DNA of 64,000 nt from Enterobacter hormaechei ATCC 49162 (GCF_001875655.1 NZ_MKEQ01000001.1:3410001-3474000); one strand, 5' to 3'; positions 9,672 through 19,102 are shown, counted from the first letter of the stretch. Notes: generated by a model not told the origin, from the letters alone. Program-made: numbers and translations.

Positions 9672-10850
9672 ATGAAGGCTGCTACCCCTGAGAAGATCGC
9701 TCCTTCCGGGAACCTTTCCCTTTTCCGCATCGCCTTTGCGGTGTTTCTGACCTATATGACCGTTGGCCTGCCGCTGCCGGTGATCCCCTTGTTTGTTCAC
9801 CAGGAGCTGGGCTATGGCAACACCATGGTCGGTATTGCGGTGGGCATTCAGTTTTTAGCGACGGTATTAACCCGGGGCTACGCCGGTCGCCTGGCGGATC
9901 AGCACGGTGCAAAACGCTCGGCGTTGCAGGGCATGTTTGCCTGCGGGCTGGCGGGGGGAGCCTGGCTGCTGGCGGCACTGTTACCGATTGAGGCAGCGTA
10001 TAAATTCGCGCTGCTGGTGGCAGGGCGCCTGATCCTCGGCTTTGGCGAAAGCCAACTGCTGACCGGCACCCTGACCTGGGGAATGGGGCTGGTGGGGCCT
10101 GCACGTTCCGGTAAAGTGATGTCCTGGAACGGGATGGCGATATACGGCGCGCTGGCGGCAGGCGCACCACTGGGGCTGCTGATCCACAGCCAGTTTGGTT
10201 TTGCGGCGCTGGCAGGTACCACCATGGTATTGCCGCTGCTGGCGTGGGCATTTAACGGTTCGGTGCGTAAAGTGCCTGCCCATAAAGGCGAACGTCCTTC
10301 GCTGTGGAGCGTGGTGGGGCAAATCTGGCAGCCGGGGCTGGGGCTGGCGCTTCAGGGGGTGGGCTTCGCGGTTATTGGTACCTTCGTCTCCCTCTATTTC
10401 ATGAGCCGCGGCTGGGCGATGGCGGGCTTTACGCTGACGGCCTTTGGCGGTGCGTTTGTGTTGATGCGCGCGCTGTTTGGCTGGATGCCGGATCGCTTTG
10501 GCGGCGTGAAGGTGGCCGTGGCGTCGCTGGTAATTGAAACCGTTGGACTGGTGCTGCTCTGGCAGGCGCCGTCCGCATCCGTTGCGCTGCTGGGCGCGGC
10601 GTTAACCGGCTGCGGCTGCTCGCTGATCTTCCCGGCGCTGGGCGTGGAGGTGGTAAAGCGCGTGGCTCCGCAGGTGCGTGGCACGGCGCTGGGCGGCTAC
10701 GCGGCGTTTCAGGATATCTCCTACGGCGTCACCGGGCCGCTGGCCGGGCTGCTTGCAACGTCGTTTGGCTATCCTTCCGTATTCCTCGCCGGTGCAGTTT
10801 CTGCGGTGGTGGGGATTGTGGTGACGCTGGTGGCGTTTCGCAAGCGGTAG
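9672..10850 (+). CDS. yfcJ: Major facilitator superfamily transporter YfcJ
   Basis: A 392-residue inner-membrane protein with about twelve hydrophobic segments. The MFS signature loop between helices 2 and 3 is visible as [11 protein letters not shown] near residue 75, and a related loop (DRFGGVK) occurs in the second half. It corresponds to the E. coli YfcJ family, described as a predicted efflux carrier in the same family as YhhS; no substrate is proven. The ATG at 9672 is 6 bases from a GGAG site; the ATG at 9668 is out of frame and ends at once. Its 3' side carries a perfect REP inverted repeat. Confidence 0.88.
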   Translation: MKAATPEKIAPSGNLSLFRIAFAVFLTYMTVGLPLPVIPLFVHQELGYGNTMVGIAVGIQFLATVLTRGYAGRLADQHGAKRSALQGMFACGLAGGAWLLAALLPIEAAYKFALLVAGRLILGFGESQLLTGTLTWGMGLVGPARSGKVMSWNGMAIYGALAAGAPLGLLIHSQFGFAALAGTTMVLPLLAWAFNGSVRKVPAHKGERPSLWSVVGQIWQPGLGLALQGVGFAVIGTFVSLYFMSRGWAMAGFTLTAFGGAFVLMRALFGWMPDRFGGVKVAVASLVIETVGLVLLWQAPSASVALLGAALTGCGCSLIFPALGVEVVKRVAPQVRGTALGGYAAFQDISYGVTGPLAGLLATSFGYPSVFLAGAVSAVVGIVVTLVAFRKR

Positions 10851-10855
10851 TATGT

Positions 10856-10934
10856 TGCCGGGTGGCGGCTACGCCTTACCCGGCCTACAACCGCGCGAAC
10901 CGTAGGCCGGGTAAGGCGTAGCCGCCACCCGGCA
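10856..10934. repeat. REP pair forming a perfect 33-base inverted repeat
   Basis: The arm 10856-10888 is the exact reverse complement of 10902-10934, with a 13-base spacer. Each arm contains the REP core GCCGGGTGGCGGCTACGCC. The element fills the space between the convergent yfcJ and flk genes and could form a long cruciform or a transcript-end hairpin for either gene. Confidence 0.92.
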
Positions 10935-10937
10935 GTT

Positions 10938-11942
10938 TTAAGCAACCAGCCAGAAAATCGCCAGCGCAATCACCAACGCGATAAACATCAATCCCGGACG
11001 GGCAGAAAGCGTTTTAAACGTGTCGACTACGGGGGCAAACAGCGGGTTGTAGATCGGCTGAATGTTTCGTACTTCCGGCACGCCGCCTTCCCGCTCGGCG
11101 CGGCGAACGAAGATCTGATTGAGCACATCCTGCACCTGCGCGGTGGTCAGCACCGTTTGCGGCGTAGCCTGCCAGTTCTGCTGAGCGTAATCCCGAATCA
11201 TATCGAACTCGTGCGGTTCCAGCGGCTGTTTCAGCGCCGCCTGGACGCTGTGCAGGGTAGGGGCGCTCTGGGTGCTGAGCGTCTGACGCGCCTGGAGCCA
11301 GGTGACCAGATGGGTAAACTGTTTTGCCGGGATCATCTCGCCCGCTTTCACGCCGGAAAGTTCCAGCATGGATTGCCAGATGAGCTTTGTTGGTTCGCCG
11401 GTGGCGGCAGCCAGCTTAGTGACCATCTGCTTGAGCGTATTATGCTCCGCAGGCTGCAACGGACGCTCTGTCGACGGGCGCTGTTGCGGCTGTGGGATAG
11501 AAAGCTGATTGCTTTGCAGCAGGGTCAACACGGTTTTCAGCTGTTCCGGCGAAAGCTGGCTCAGGGCGGTATGACCGTACTGTTGACGGATAAAATCACT
11601 CACCGCCTGACGATTATTCCCCTGGCCCAACAGCTCGGTCAGCTGCGAGATAATCTGACGGGTAGTATGTTGCTGCTGTGCGCTGGCAAGACGCTGGTTC
11701 AGGTTTTGTTCAGCGGCAGGGAAATGGCGCGACTGTAGCGGCGCATCGTTTCTGACGCCCAAATCGTGCTTAACGCCCGCCCATACCTCTGCGTTTTGCT
11801 GTGAGGTCAACGCAATAAGGCGCGTGATCAGCCGCTCCAGTACGGTGCGTTGCTGCGTGGAGAGCGGTTGTTCGCCTGGGGTGTTGGGCGTTACGGGGCC
11901 TTCACCCGGAGGGCGCGGAGGCGTACCTGAAATGGGCTGCAT
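10938..11942 (-). CDS. flk: Flagellar regulator Flk (RflH)
   Basis: A protein of about 334 residues with a proline- and glutamine-rich N-terminus, a long helical middle and one C-terminal membrane anchor (LMFIALVIALAIFWLVA) ending at the last residue, the tail-anchored layout known for Flk. In Salmonella, Flk stops premature secretion of the anti-sigma factor FlgM and so couples ring assembly to late flagellar gene expression. The ATG at 11942 is chosen; a TTG two codons upstream (11948) is also possible, but it lies only 3 bases from the AAGGA site. It diverges from pdxB, as in E. coli. Its presence with cheV suggests a flagellated organism. Confidence 0.88.
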   Translation of the reverse strand: MQPISGTPPRPPGEGPVTPNTPGEQPLSTQQRTVLERLITRLIALTSQQNAEVWAGVKHDLGVRNDAPLQSRHFPAAEQNLNQRLASAQQQHTTRQIISQLTELLGQGNNRQAVSDFIRQQYGHTALSQLSPEQLKTVLTLLQSNQLSIPQPQQRPSTERPLQPAEHNTLKQMVTKLAAATGEPTKLIWQSMLELSGVKAGEMIPAKQFTHLVTWLQARQTLSTQSAPTLHSVQAALKQPLEPHEFDMIRDYAQQNWQATPQTVLTTAQVQDVLNQIFVRRAEREGGVPEVRNIQPIYNPLFAPVVDTFKTLSARPGLMFIALVIALAIFWLVA

Positions 11943-12053
11943 CGTCAAAAATCCTTAAAGTCAAACTCTGCGTAACCGGGTGGAGATATATGCCCGGCGG
12001 CGAGATTATGGCACACTTGGCAGGTTTACTTCCTCTCAAACAGGTACTCAGAC

Positions 12054-13190
12054 GTGAAAATCCTCGTTGATGAAAATATGCCTTACGCCCGTGAGCTGTT
12101 CAGCCGCCTGGGTGAGGTTAAGGCTGTCCCTGGTCGCCCGATCCCGGTCAGCGAACTGGACGATGCAGACGCCCTGATGGTGCGCTCGGTGACCAAAGTA
12201 AATGAGGCACTGCTCTCCGGCAAAGGGGTTAAATTTGTCGGGACGGCAACGGCCGGGACCGATCATGTGGATGACCAGTGGCTTAAGCAGGCAGGGATTG
12301 GTTTTTCCGCGGCGCCAGGCTGTAACGCCATTGCCGTCGTGGAATATGTCTTTTCCTCACTATTGATGCTGGCCGAGCGTGATGGATTTGCGCTGAAAGA
12401 CCGCACCGTAGGAATTGTGGGGGTGGGCAACGTGGGTGGACGTCTGCAAAAGCGTCTTGAAGCCTGGGGTATTCGCACCCTGCTGTGCGATCCGCCGCGC
12501 AAGGATAACGGCGATGAAGGCGACTTCCGCGCGCTGGATGAGCTGGTCGACGAGTGCGATGTCATCACCTTCCACACGCCGCTCTTTAAAGAGGGACCGT
12601 ACAAGACTCTGCACCTGGCCGATGAAAAACGGATCCGCCGTCTGAAGGCTGGCACTATTCTGATAAATGCCTGCCGGGGGCCGGTGGTGGACAACGCGGC
12701 GCTGCTGAAATGTCTCGACGCGGGACAAGATCTGAGCGTCGTGCTGGACGTCTGGGAGCCAGAGCCGGATCTTAACGTCGCGTTGCTGAATAAGGTGGAC
12801 GTGGGTACCGCGCATATCGCGGGGTATACTCTCGAAGGCAAAGCGCGCGGCACAACCCAGGTGTTTGAGGCTTACAGCGCCTTTATCGGCCATCCGCAGC
12901 AGGTGGCGCTGGATACGCTGCTACCCGCGCCTGAATTTGGCCGCATCACCCTGCATGGCCCGCTCGATCAGGCAACGCTGAAAAGGCTGGTACATTTGGT
13001 GTATGATGTGCGCCGCGACGATGCGCTGCTGCGTAAAGTGGCGGGGATCCCGGGTGAGTTTGACAAGCTGCGCAAGCATTACGTTGAGCGCCGCGAGTGG
13101 TCTTCCCTGTATGTGATGTGCGATGACGCAGCGGCTGCGACGCTGCTGAAAGCGCTGGGTTTTAACGCCGTCCATCACCCGGCGCATTAA
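12054..13190 (+). CDS. pdxB: Erythronate-4-phosphate dehydrogenase
   Basis: A 378-residue D-isomer-specific 2-hydroxyacid dehydrogenase. The NAD-binding motif [11 protein letters not shown] lies near residue 125, the catalytic Arg and Glu are in [10 protein letters not shown] and in DVWEPEP, and the catalytic His is in [14 protein letters not shown]. The C-terminal PdxB-specific dimerisation domain follows. It oxidises 4-phosphoerythronate in the DXP-dependent route to pyridoxal phosphate. The start is GTG at 12054, and translation from there gives the family N-terminus ([12 protein letters not shown]). A terminator follows, but usg may still be partly cotranscribed. Confidence 0.96.
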   Translation: MKILVDENMPYARELFSRLGEVKAVPGRPIPVSELDDADALMVRSVTKVNEALLSGKGVKFVGTATAGTDHVDDQWLKQAGIGFSAAPGCNAIAVVEYVFSSLLMLAERDGFALKDRTVGIVGVGNVGGRLQKRLEAWGIRTLLCDPPRKDNGDEGDFRALDELVDECDVITFHTPLFKEGPYKTLHLADEKRIRRLKAGTILINACRGPVVDNAALLKCLDAGQDLSVVLDVWEPEPDLNVALLNKVDVGTAHIAGYTLEGKARGTTQVFEAYSAFIGHPQQVALDTLLPAPEFGRITLHGPLDQATLKRLVHLVYDVRRDDALLRKVAGIPGEFDKLRKHYVERREWSSLYVMCDDAAAATLLKALGFNAVHHPAH

Positions 13191-13204
13191 TGTCTTCTTA
13201 ATGC

Positions 13205-13237
13205 TCCCTGTCGGATACTCTGACAGGGACGCTTTTT
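13205..13237 (+). terminator. Terminator-like hairpin after pdxB
   Basis: TCCCTGTC (13205-13212) pairs perfectly with GACAGGGA (13222-13229) across a 9-base loop, followed by CGC and TTTTTT. It lies between pdxB and usg and probably ends or attenuates transcripts from pdxB. Confidence 0.75.
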
Positions 13238-13257
13238 TATTTCTGGAGTAAACCACC

Positions 13258-14271
13258 ATGTCTGAAGGCTGGAACATTGCCATTTTGGGTGCCACTGGCG
13301 CCGTGGGCGAAGCCCTGCTTGAAACCCTTGCTGAGCGTCAGTTCCCGGTGGGTGAGATTTACGCGCTGGCGCGTACCGACAGCGCAGGAGAACATCTGCG
13401 TTTCGGCGGGAAATCCGTGATGGTGCAGGATGCCGCCGCGTTTGACTGGACGCAGGCTCAGCTGGCGTTTTTTGCCGCAGGAGCGGAAGCCACGGCGTCT
13501 TATATTGAAGAAGCGACCAATTCAGGCTGTCTGGTTATCGACCTGAGCGGCCTGTTCTCCCTGGAGCCGGATGTGCCGCTGGTGGTGCCGGACGTCAACC
13601 CATTTGTGCTGGCTGACTACCGCAATCGCAACGTCATTGCAGTACCGAACAGCCTCACCAGCCAGCTGCTGACCGCGCTGAAGCCGCTGATCGACGACGG
13701 TGGTCTGTCGCGTATTTCCGTGACCAGCCTGCTGTCTGCCTCCGCTAACGGCAAAAAGGCTGTTGATGCGCTGGCAGGGCAGAGTGCTAAGCTGCTGAAC
13801 GGCGTCCCGATCGACGAAGATGATTTCTTTGGCCGCCAGCTGGCGTTTAACATGCTGCCGCTGCTGCCCGATCGTGAAGGTTCGGTGCGGGAAGAGCGTC
13901 GTATCGTCGATGAAGCGCGCAAAATTTTGCAGGATGACGGGCTGATGATCTCCGCGAGTGTCGTGCAGTCTCCGGTCTTTTACGGCCACGCGCAGATGGT
14001 CGGCTTTGAAGCCCTGCGTCCGCTGGCGGCTGAAGAAGCCCGCGACGCGTTTGGCCGCGGTGAGGACATTGTCCTTTCCGAAGAGAGCGAATTCCCGACC
14101 CAGGTGGGCGACGCCACCGGCAGCGCGCATCTCTCCGTGGGCTGTGTGCGTAACGATTACGGAATGCCGGAGCAGGTGCAGTTCTGGTCCGTTGCCGACA
14201 ACGTGCGTTTTGGCGGCGCGCTGATGGCGGTCAAAATCGCGGAAAAACTGGTGCAGGAGTATCTGTACTGA
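13258..14271 (+). CDS. usg: Usg, aspartate-semialdehyde-dehydrogenase-like protein lacking the catalytic cysteine
   Basis: A 337-residue protein with the fold of aspartate-semialdehyde dehydrogenase. The nucleotide motif GATGAVG is at residues 11-17, and the dimerisation domain ends in [15 protein letters not shown]. In active enzymes the segment reads PNC; here it reads PNS at residues 130-132, so the nucleophilic cysteine is replaced by serine. It is therefore unlikely to be a true semialdehyde dehydrogenase, and the role of Usg is not known. The stop overlaps the truA start by one base, so the two are translationally coupled. Confidence 0.9.
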   Translation: MSEGWNIAILGATGAVGEALLETLAERQFPVGEIYALARTDSAGEHLRFGGKSVMVQDAAAFDWTQAQLAFFAAGAEATASYIEEATNSGCLVIDLSGLFSLEPDVPLVVPDVNPFVLADYRNRNVIAVPNSLTSQLLTALKPLIDDGGLSRISVTSLLSASANGKKAVDALAGQSAKLLNGVPIDEDDFFGRQLAFNMLPLLPDREGSVREERRIVDEARKILQDDGLMISASVVQSPVFYGHAQMVGFEALRPLAAEEARDAFGRGEDIVLSEESEFPTQVGDATGSAHLSVGCVRNDYGMPEQVQFWSVADNVRFGGALMAVKIAEKLVQEYLY

Positions 14272-15083
14272 TGTCTGATGTGGAACAAAAGCCGGTCCAC
14301 AGAATTGCCCTCGGCATTGAGTACGATGGCAGTAAATACTATGGCTGGCAGCGTCAGAATGAGGTGCGTAGCGTCCAGGAGAAGCTGGAGAAAGCGCTCT
14401 CTCAGGTGGCGAATGAACCGATAAGCGTCTTCTGCGCGGGCCGCACCGATGCCGGCGTTCACGGCACGGGGCAGGTGGTGCATTTTGACACCACCGCCGT
14501 GCGCAAAGACGCGGCCTGGACGCTGGGTGTAAATGCGAATTTGCCTGGTGACATTGCCGTGCGTTGGGTGAAAGCTGTGCCGGATGATTTTCACGCGCGA
14601 TTCAGCGCGACGGCGCGGCGCTACCGTTATGTCATCTACAACCAGCGCCTGCGTCCGGCGGTGTTAAGCCAGGGCGTGACGCATTTTTATGAACCGCTCG
14701 ATGCAGAACGTATGCAGCGTGCGGCGCAGTGCCTGATTGGAGAGAATGATTTTACGTCGTTTCGTGCGGTGCAGTGTCAGTCCCGTACGCCGTGGCGTAA
14801 CGTCATGCACATTAACGTCAGTCGTTATGGCGCGTATGTGGTGGTGGATATCAAAGCCAATGCCTTTGTACATCATATGGTGCGGAATATTGTGGGCAGC
14901 CTGATGGAAGTGGGCGCCGGACACCAGCCGGAGAGCTGGATTGCAGAACTGCTGGCAGCGAAGGACAGAACGCTTGCGGCAGCAACGGCGAAAGCGGAAG
15001 GGCTGTATCTGGTTTCGGTGGATTATCCGGATCGGTTCGACCTGCCAAAACCGCCAATGGGCCCGCTGTTTTTAGCGGACTAA
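14271..15083 (+). CDS. truA: tRNA pseudouridine(38-40) synthase TruA
   Basis: A 270-residue pseudouridine synthase. The catalytic aspartate is Asp60 in [10 protein letters not shown], the family signature, and the FxARFSA segment and C-terminal domain are complete. TruA isomerises uridines 38, 39 and 40 in the anticodon stem of many tRNAs. The ATG at 14271 overlaps the usg stop by one base. dedA follows after 28 bases, so usg-truA-dedA probably share transcripts. Confidence 0.97.
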   Translation: MSDVEQKPVHRIALGIEYDGSKYYGWQRQNEVRSVQEKLEKALSQVANEPISVFCAGRTDAGVHGTGQVVHFDTTAVRKDAAWTLGVNANLPGDIAVRWVKAVPDDFHARFSATARRYRYVIYNQRLRPAVLSQGVTHFYEPLDAERMQRAAQCLIGENDFTSFRAVQCQSRTPWRNVMHINVSRYGAYVVVDIKANAFVHHMVRNIVGSLMEVGAGHQPESWIAELLAAKDRTLAAATAKAEGLYLVSVDYPDRFDLPKPPMGPLFLAD

Positions 15084-15111
15084 ACAAAGGTGCAATTAGG
15101 GCTTAGACAAT

Positions 15112-15771
15112 ATGGACGTAATACGTTTTCTGATTGATTTCATCCTGCATATTGATGTTCACCTGGCGGAGCTGGTCGCGCAGTACGGCGTCTGGGTGTA
15201 TGCCATTCTGTTCCTGATCCTGTTCTGTGAAACCGGTCTGGTGGTGACTCCGTTCCTGCCGGGCGATTCGCTGCTGTTTGTGGCGGGTGCGTTATCCGCG
15301 CTGCCAACGAATGATCTGAATGTCCACCTGATGGTCGTCCTGATGATCATCGCCGCTATTATCGGTGATGCGGTCAACTACACCATCGGGCGGGTATTTG
15401 GCGAGCGGTTGTTCAGTAATCCGGACTCGAAGATTTTCCGTCGCAGTTATTTAGATAAAACCCATGCGTTCTATGAGCGCCATGGCGGTAAGACCATTAT
15501 CCTTGCCCGTTTTGTGCCTATTGTGCGTACATTTGCACCGTTTGTGGCGGGAATGGGCCACATGTCCTATCGTCATTTTGCAATGTATAACGTGGTGGGC
15601 GCACTGCTGTGGGTGCTGCTCTTTACCTATGCGGGCTACCTGTTTGGCGATCTGCCTGTGGTTCAGGAAAATCTTAAATTATTGATTGTAGCGATTATTG
15701 TGCTGTCCGTTCTGCCGGGGGTGATCGAAATCATTCGTCACAAACGCGCGGCGGCAAAACAAGCGAAGTAA
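15112..15771 (+). CDS. dedA: DedA-family membrane protein
   Basis: A 219-residue integral membrane protein of the DedA/SNARE-associated family. It has about five or six hydrophobic segments, the conserved [12 protein letters not shown] near residue 50 and the signature [19 protein letters not shown] near residue 128, whose arginines are needed for function in relatives. DedA proteins act as proton-motive-force-dependent lipid transporters or flippases, helping recycle undecaprenyl phosphate in some bacteria. Which lipid this copy handles cannot be told. The C-terminus is basic. It sits between truA and accD, as in E. coli. Confidence 0.93.
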   Translation: MDVIRFLIDFILHIDVHLAELVAQYGVWVYAILFLILFCETGLVVTPFLPGDSLLFVAGALSALPTNDLNVHLMVVLMIIAAIIGDAVNYTIGRVFGERLFSNPDSKIFRRSYLDKTHAFYERHGGKTIILARFVPIVRTFAPFVAGMGHMSYRHFAMYNVVGALLWVLLFTYAGYLFGDLPVVQENLKLLIVAIIVLSVLPGVIEIIRHKRAAAKQAK

Positions 15772-15861
15772 ATGCACGCTGGCGGTTCGACCACTTTTTT
15801 ATCCAAAGTTTCGGGCTGTTATGTTTTAATGTGCAACATTCATGGTCTGTTGGAGGCAAAA

Positions 15862-15939
15862 ATGGCATTATTCGCCTCTTACAGCAAAACTGGCATACGA
15901 CCAGGTTCAGGCAGAAAGGTTATCAATGAGCTGGATTGA
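15862..15939 (+). CDS. Possible 25-codon leader ORF overlapping the accD start
   Basis: An ATG at 15862, preceded by a strong TTGGAGG ribosome site with 6 bases of spacing, opens a frame that begins [15 protein letters not shown] and ends with TGA at 15937-15939. That is 14 bases inside the accD coding region (start 15926) in a different frame. Seen directly: the frame and its ribosome site are stronger than those of accD itself. Inferred: ribosomes ending here could re-initiate on accD and couple its translation. No family is recognised, and the peptide may only be a regulatory device. Confidence 0.45.
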   Translation: MALFASYSKTGIRPGSGRKVINELD

Positions 15940-16831
15940 ACGAATTAAAAGCAACATTACCCCGACGCGTAAAGCGAGCATTCCTGAAGGGGTATGGACG
16001 AAGTGTGATAGCTGCGGCCAGGTTCTGTATCGCGCAGAGCTGGAACGCAATCTTGAGGTGTGTCCGAAGTGTGACCACCACATGCGTATGTCGGCGCGCA
16101 ACCGCCTGCATAGCCTGCTGGACGAAGGTTCTCTGGTAGAACTGGGTAGCGAACTGGAGCCAAAAGATGTGCTCAAGTTCCGCGACTCCAAAAAATACAA
16201 AGATCGTCTGGCCTCTGCACAGAAAGAGACCGGCGAGAAAGACGCGCTGATCGTCATGAAAGGCACCCTGCATGAGATGCCAGTGGTTGCCGCCGCGTTT
16301 GAGTTCTCCTTCATGGGCGGCTCAATGGGCTCTGTGGTGGGTGCGCGTTTCGTGCGTGCCGTTGAGCAGGCGCTGGAAGACAACTGCCCGCTGATCTGCT
16401 TCTCCGCCTCCGGTGGGGCACGTATGCAGGAAGCACTGATGTCCCTGATGCAGATGGCGAAAACCTCTGCGGCGCTGGCGAAAATGCAGGAGCGCGGTCT
16501 GCCGTACATTTCGGTACTGACCGACCCAACCATGGGTGGCGTCTCCGCAAGCTTCGCGATGCTGGGCGACCTGAACATCGCCGAGCCAAAAGCGCTGATC
16601 GGCTTTGCCGGTCCTCGCGTTATCGAGCAGACCGTGCGTGAAAAACTGCCGCCGGGCTTCCAGCGCAGTGAGTTCCTCATCGAGAAAGGCGCCATCGATA
16701 TGATCGTCCGCCGTCCGGAAATGCGCCTCAAACTGGCCAGCATTCTGGCGAAGCTGATGAATCTGCCAGCGCCGAACCCGGACGAGCCGCGCGAAGGCGT
16801 GGTGGTACCGGATCAGGAACCCGAGGCCTGA
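15926..16831 (+). CDS. accD: Acetyl-CoA carboxylase carboxyltransferase subunit beta
   Basis: A 301-residue protein with the N-terminal zinc ribbon (Cys27, Cys30, Cys46, Cys49) and a crotonase-fold carboxyltransferase domain containing the oxyanion-forming glycines in [12 protein letters not shown] and SGGARMQEA. With AccA it transfers carboxyl from biotin-AccB to acetyl-CoA, the first step of fatty acid synthesis. The ATG at 15926 is chosen because it gives the family start [13 protein letters not shown]; the in-frame upstream reading from 15842 has no homology. In E. coli the carboxyltransferase binds its own mRNA; here the start also lies inside a possible leader ORF. Confidence 0.97.
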   Translation: MSWIERIKSNITPTRKASIPEGVWTKCDSCGQVLYRAELERNLEVCPKCDHHMRMSARNRLHSLLDEGSLVELGSELEPKDVLKFRDSKKYKDRLASAQKETGEKDALIVMKGTLHEMPVVAAAFEFSFMGGSMGSVVGARFVRAVEQALEDNCPLICFSASGGARMQEALMSLMQMAKTSAALAKMQERGLPYISVLTDPTMGGVSASFAMLGDLNIAEPKALIGFAGPRVIEQTVREKLPPGFQRSEFLIEKGAIDMIVRRPEMRLKLASILAKLMNLPAPNPDEPREGVVVPDQEPEA

Positions 16832-16837
16832 TAACTG

Positions 16838-16869
16838 AAAAGGGCAGGGCCGAATGGCGCTGCCCTTTT
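16838..16869 (+). terminator. Terminator-like hairpin after accD
   Basis: AAAAGGGCA (16838-16846) pairs with TGCCCTTTT (16861-16869) around a 14-base loop. The A and T flanks allow it to act in either direction, although folC follows on the same strand 32 bases later. Confidence 0.65.
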
Positions 16870-16901
16870 GCTTTCTAAACCGTTAATGACAACCGGGCAT
16901 C

Positions 16902-18170
16902 ATGGAAAATAAAAGCATTCCTCAAGCCACGTCGCCCCTGGCCGCGTGGCTTTCTTATCTGGAAAATCTGCACAGTAAAACTATCGACATGGGCCTTGAG
17001 CGCGTAAGCCAGGTTGCCGCGCGTCTTGACGTGCTGAAACCCGCGCCTTTCGTGTTTACCGTCGCCGGCACTAACGGTAAAGGCACCACCTGTCGCACCC
17101 TGGAATCTGTCCTGATGGCGGCGGGGTACAAGGTTGGCGTATACAGCTCGCCGCATCTGGTGCGCTATACCGAGCGCGTGAGGGTGCAGAACACCGAGCT
17201 GGCGGAATCGGCCCATACGGCGTCGTTTGCGGCTATTGAAGCTGCGCGCGGGGAAACCTCATTAACCTATTTTGAATACGGCACCCTGTCGGCGCTGTGG
17301 CTGTTTAAACAGGCGCAGCTGGACGTGGTGATCCTGGAAGTGGGGCTGGGCGGGCGTCTGGATGCCACCAATATGGTGGATGCGGATGTCGCCGTCGTCA
17401 CCAGCATCGCGCTGGATCACACCGACTGGCTGGGTCCGGACCGCGAAAGCATTGGTCGCGAGAAGGCCGGTATTTTCCGCGCCAACAAGCCCGCCGTGGT
17501 CGGTGAGCCGGACATGCCGCACACCATTGCTGATGTCGCAAACGAGAAGGGCGCACATCTGCTGCGTCGCGGCGAAGACTGGCAATATGAGGTGCAGGAC
17601 AACGGCTGGCGCTTTAGCGACGCCCACGGGGTGCTGGACAACCTGCCGCTGCCGCAGGTGCCACAGCCTAACGCGGCGACCGCGCTGGCGGCACTGCGCA
17701 CCAGCGGATTAGCGGTAAGCGAGCAGGCGATCCGCGATGGCATTCAGAACGCACTGCTGCCGGGGCGTTTTCAGATTGTGAGCGAGTCGCCGCGTCTGAT
17801 TCTGGACGTGGCGCATAACCCGCACGCGGCGGCGTACCTCGCAGGACGTCTCAAATCGTTACCAAAAACCGGGCGCGTGCTGGCGGTTATCGGTATGCTT
17901 CATGATAAAGATATTGGCGGTACGCTGGCCTGCATGGAGAGTGTGGTCGATAGCTGGTATTGTGCTCCTCTGGAAGGGCCGCGCGGCGCGACTGCTGAGC
18001 AGTTGATGGAACATCTCGGCAAAGGCGAAATCTACAGCAGTGTGGTTTCGGCCTGGCGTGCTGCGATGGCGGAGGCTAAACCAGAAGATACCGTGCTGGT
18101 GTGTGGATCATTCCACACGGTGGCACATGTCATGGAAGTGATGGACGCGGGGAGAACCGGTGGCGAGTAA
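16902..18170 (+). CDS. folC: Folylpolyglutamate/dihydrofolate synthase FolC
   Basis: A 422-residue Mur-ligase-family enzyme. The ATP-binding P-loop GTNGKGT is at residues 56-62, the middle domain carries the FEYGTLSAL and EVGLGGRLDATN motifs, and the C-terminal ligase domain contains DVAHNPHA. It adds the first glutamate to dihydropteroate and then extends the polyglutamate tail of reduced folates. It is the same length class as in E. coli. Its last 11 bases overlap the start of dedD, a sign of coupling. The accD hairpin just upstream suggests partly separate transcription from accD. Confidence 0.96.
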   Translation: MENKSIPQATSPLAAWLSYLENLHSKTIDMGLERVSQVAARLDVLKPAPFVFTVAGTNGKGTTCRTLESVLMAAGYKVGVYSSPHLVRYTERVRVQNTELAESAHTASFAAIEAARGETSLTYFEYGTLSALWLFKQAQLDVVILEVGLGGRLDATNMVDADVAVVTSIALDHTDWLGPDRESIGREKAGIFRANKPAVVGEPDMPHTIADVANEKGAHLLRRGEDWQYEVQDNGWRFSDAHGVLDNLPLPQVPQPNAATALAALRTSGLAVSEQAIRDGIQNALLPGRFQIVSESPRLILDVAHNPHAAAYLAGRLKSLPKTGRVLAVIGMLHDKDIGGTLACMESVVDSWYCAPLEGPRGATAEQLMEHLGKGEIYSSVVSAWRAAMAEAKPEDTVLVCGSFHTVAHVMEVMDAGRTGGE

Positions 18171-18846
18171 GTTTCAGAACCGTTTAACAGGAACCATTGT
18201 GCTGGTCGCGCTCGGGGTGATTATTCTCCCGGGTCTGCTCGACGGGCAGAAAAAGCATTACCAGGATGAATTTGCGGCCATACCGCTGGTACCCAAGCCG
18301 GGCGATCGCGAGGAGCCCGACATGCTGCCAGCGGCAACGCAGGCGCTGCCTGCCCAGCCGCCGGAAGGCGCAGCGGAAGAGGTGCGCGCAGGTGATGCAG
18401 CCGCGCCGTCGCTCGATCCTTCGCGTCTGGCGACGAACAATAACATCGAGATTGATCCGGTGCCGGTAGAACAGCCTAAGCCTGTTGAGAAGCCGAAACC
18501 GGTGGAGAAGCCGCAGCCGAAACCGCAGCGGGATAAAGCGGCCGAGCAACTGGCAGCCGCCTCAGAAACGCCACCGCCAGCAAAACAAGACGCGGCACCG
18601 ACCGGTAAAGCCTACGTTGTTCAGCTCGGTGCGTTGAAAAACGCTGATAAGGTCAATGAGATCGTGAGTAAACTGCGCGGCGCGGGATACCGTGTTTACA
18701 CTTCACCCACCACACCGGTGCAGGGTAAAATCACCCGTATCCTTGTGGGGCCGGATGCGTCGAAGGATAAGCTCAAAGGTTCGCTGGGCGAGCTTAAGCA
18801 GATCTCCGGGTTGAGCGGTGTGGTGATGAACTACAGCGCGAACTGA
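18160..18846 (+). CDS. dedD: Cell-division SPOR-domain protein DedD
   Basis: A 228-residue bitopic membrane protein. One transmembrane helix lies near residues 8-27 (GTIVLVALGVIILPGLL), followed by a proline- and lysine-rich periplasmic linker with PKPVEKP repeats, and a C-terminal SPOR domain from about residue 147 (GKAYVVQLGALKNADKV). SPOR domains bind denuded peptidoglycan at the division site, and DedD assists constriction in E. coli. The GTG start at 18160 overlaps folC by 11 bases. A strong terminator at 18976 separates it from cvpA. The linker differs in length among species, so small differences there mean little. Confidence 0.93.
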   Translation: MASKFQNRLTGTIVLVALGVIILPGLLDGQKKHYQDEFAAIPLVPKPGDREEPDMLPAATQALPAQPPEGAAEEVRAGDAAAPSLDPSRLATNNNIEIDPVPVEQPKPVEKPKPVEKPQPKPQRDKAAEQLAAASETPPPAKQDAAPTGKAYVVQLGALKNADKVNEIVSKLRGAGYRVYTSPTTPVQGKITRILVGPDASKDKLKGSLGELKQISGLSGVVMNYSAN

Positions 18847-18855
18847 TAAGATCTA

Positions 18856-18940
18856 CCCTCCTCACCCTAACCCTCTCCCCAGAGGGGCGAGGGAATGGTT
18901 TGCTCCCTCTCCCTTGAGGGAGAGGGCTGGGGTGAGGGGG
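18856..18940. repeat. Dispersed GGGAGAGGG hairpin repeat, inverted pair (copies 2 and 3)
   Basis: Copy 2 (18856-18893) runs in the reverse sense with CCTCACCC then CCCTCTCCCC. Copy 3 (18905-18940) runs forward with CCCTCTCCC (18905-18913), GGGAGAGGG (18918-18926) and CTGGGGTGAGG. Together they form a head-to-head pair between dedD and cvpA. Confidence 0.8.
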
Positions 18941-18975
18941 AATGGCAGGCGTCCAAAGAGACGTAATAAGCCAAC

Positions 18976-19005
18976 GGCGTTGAGCATTTTTTCAGCGCCT
19001 TTTTT
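18976..19005 (+). terminator. Rho-independent terminator of folC-dedD
   Basis: GGCGTTGA (18976-18983) pairs with TCAGCGCC (18992-18999), with one G-U pair and an 8-base loop, and is followed by six T. It closes the upstream operon just before the cvpA promoter. Confidence 0.85.
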
Positions 19006-19030
19006 ATTTACGCGTGGGAAGGAAATCCCT

Positions 19031-19046
19031 ACGCAAACGTTTTCTT
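19031..19046. promoter_or_regulatory. PurR box of cvpA-purF
   Basis: ACGCAAACGTTTTCTT matches the PurR operator consensus ACGCAAACGTTTNCNT at every fixed position. PurR with hypoxanthine or guanine represses purine genes, and cvpA-purF is a classic target. Confidence 0.93.
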
Positions 19047-19053
19047 TTTCTGT

Positions 19054-19059
19054 TAGAAT
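19054..19059 (+). promoter_or_regulatory. Candidate cvpA -10 element
   Basis: TAGAAT at 19054-19059 lies 8 bases after the PurR box and 44 before the cvpA start. The region 17 bases upstream coincides with the PurR box, so bound repressor would block RNA polymerase. Confidence 0.55.
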
Positions 19060-19102
19060 TCGCCCCGAACTGGATGACAGGGCGTTAAATCGTGGGACAC
19101 AT

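Noticed and set aside
8561..9730. A 389-codon open frame on the minus strand opposite fabB
   Set aside because: fabB is certain by homology; the opposite frame has no recognised domains and arises from the codon bias of a highly expressed gene.
15842..15925. An N-terminal extension of AccD from 15842
   Set aside because: The extra 28 residues have no similarity to the family, and the zinc-ribbon spacing from 15926 matches AccD exactly.
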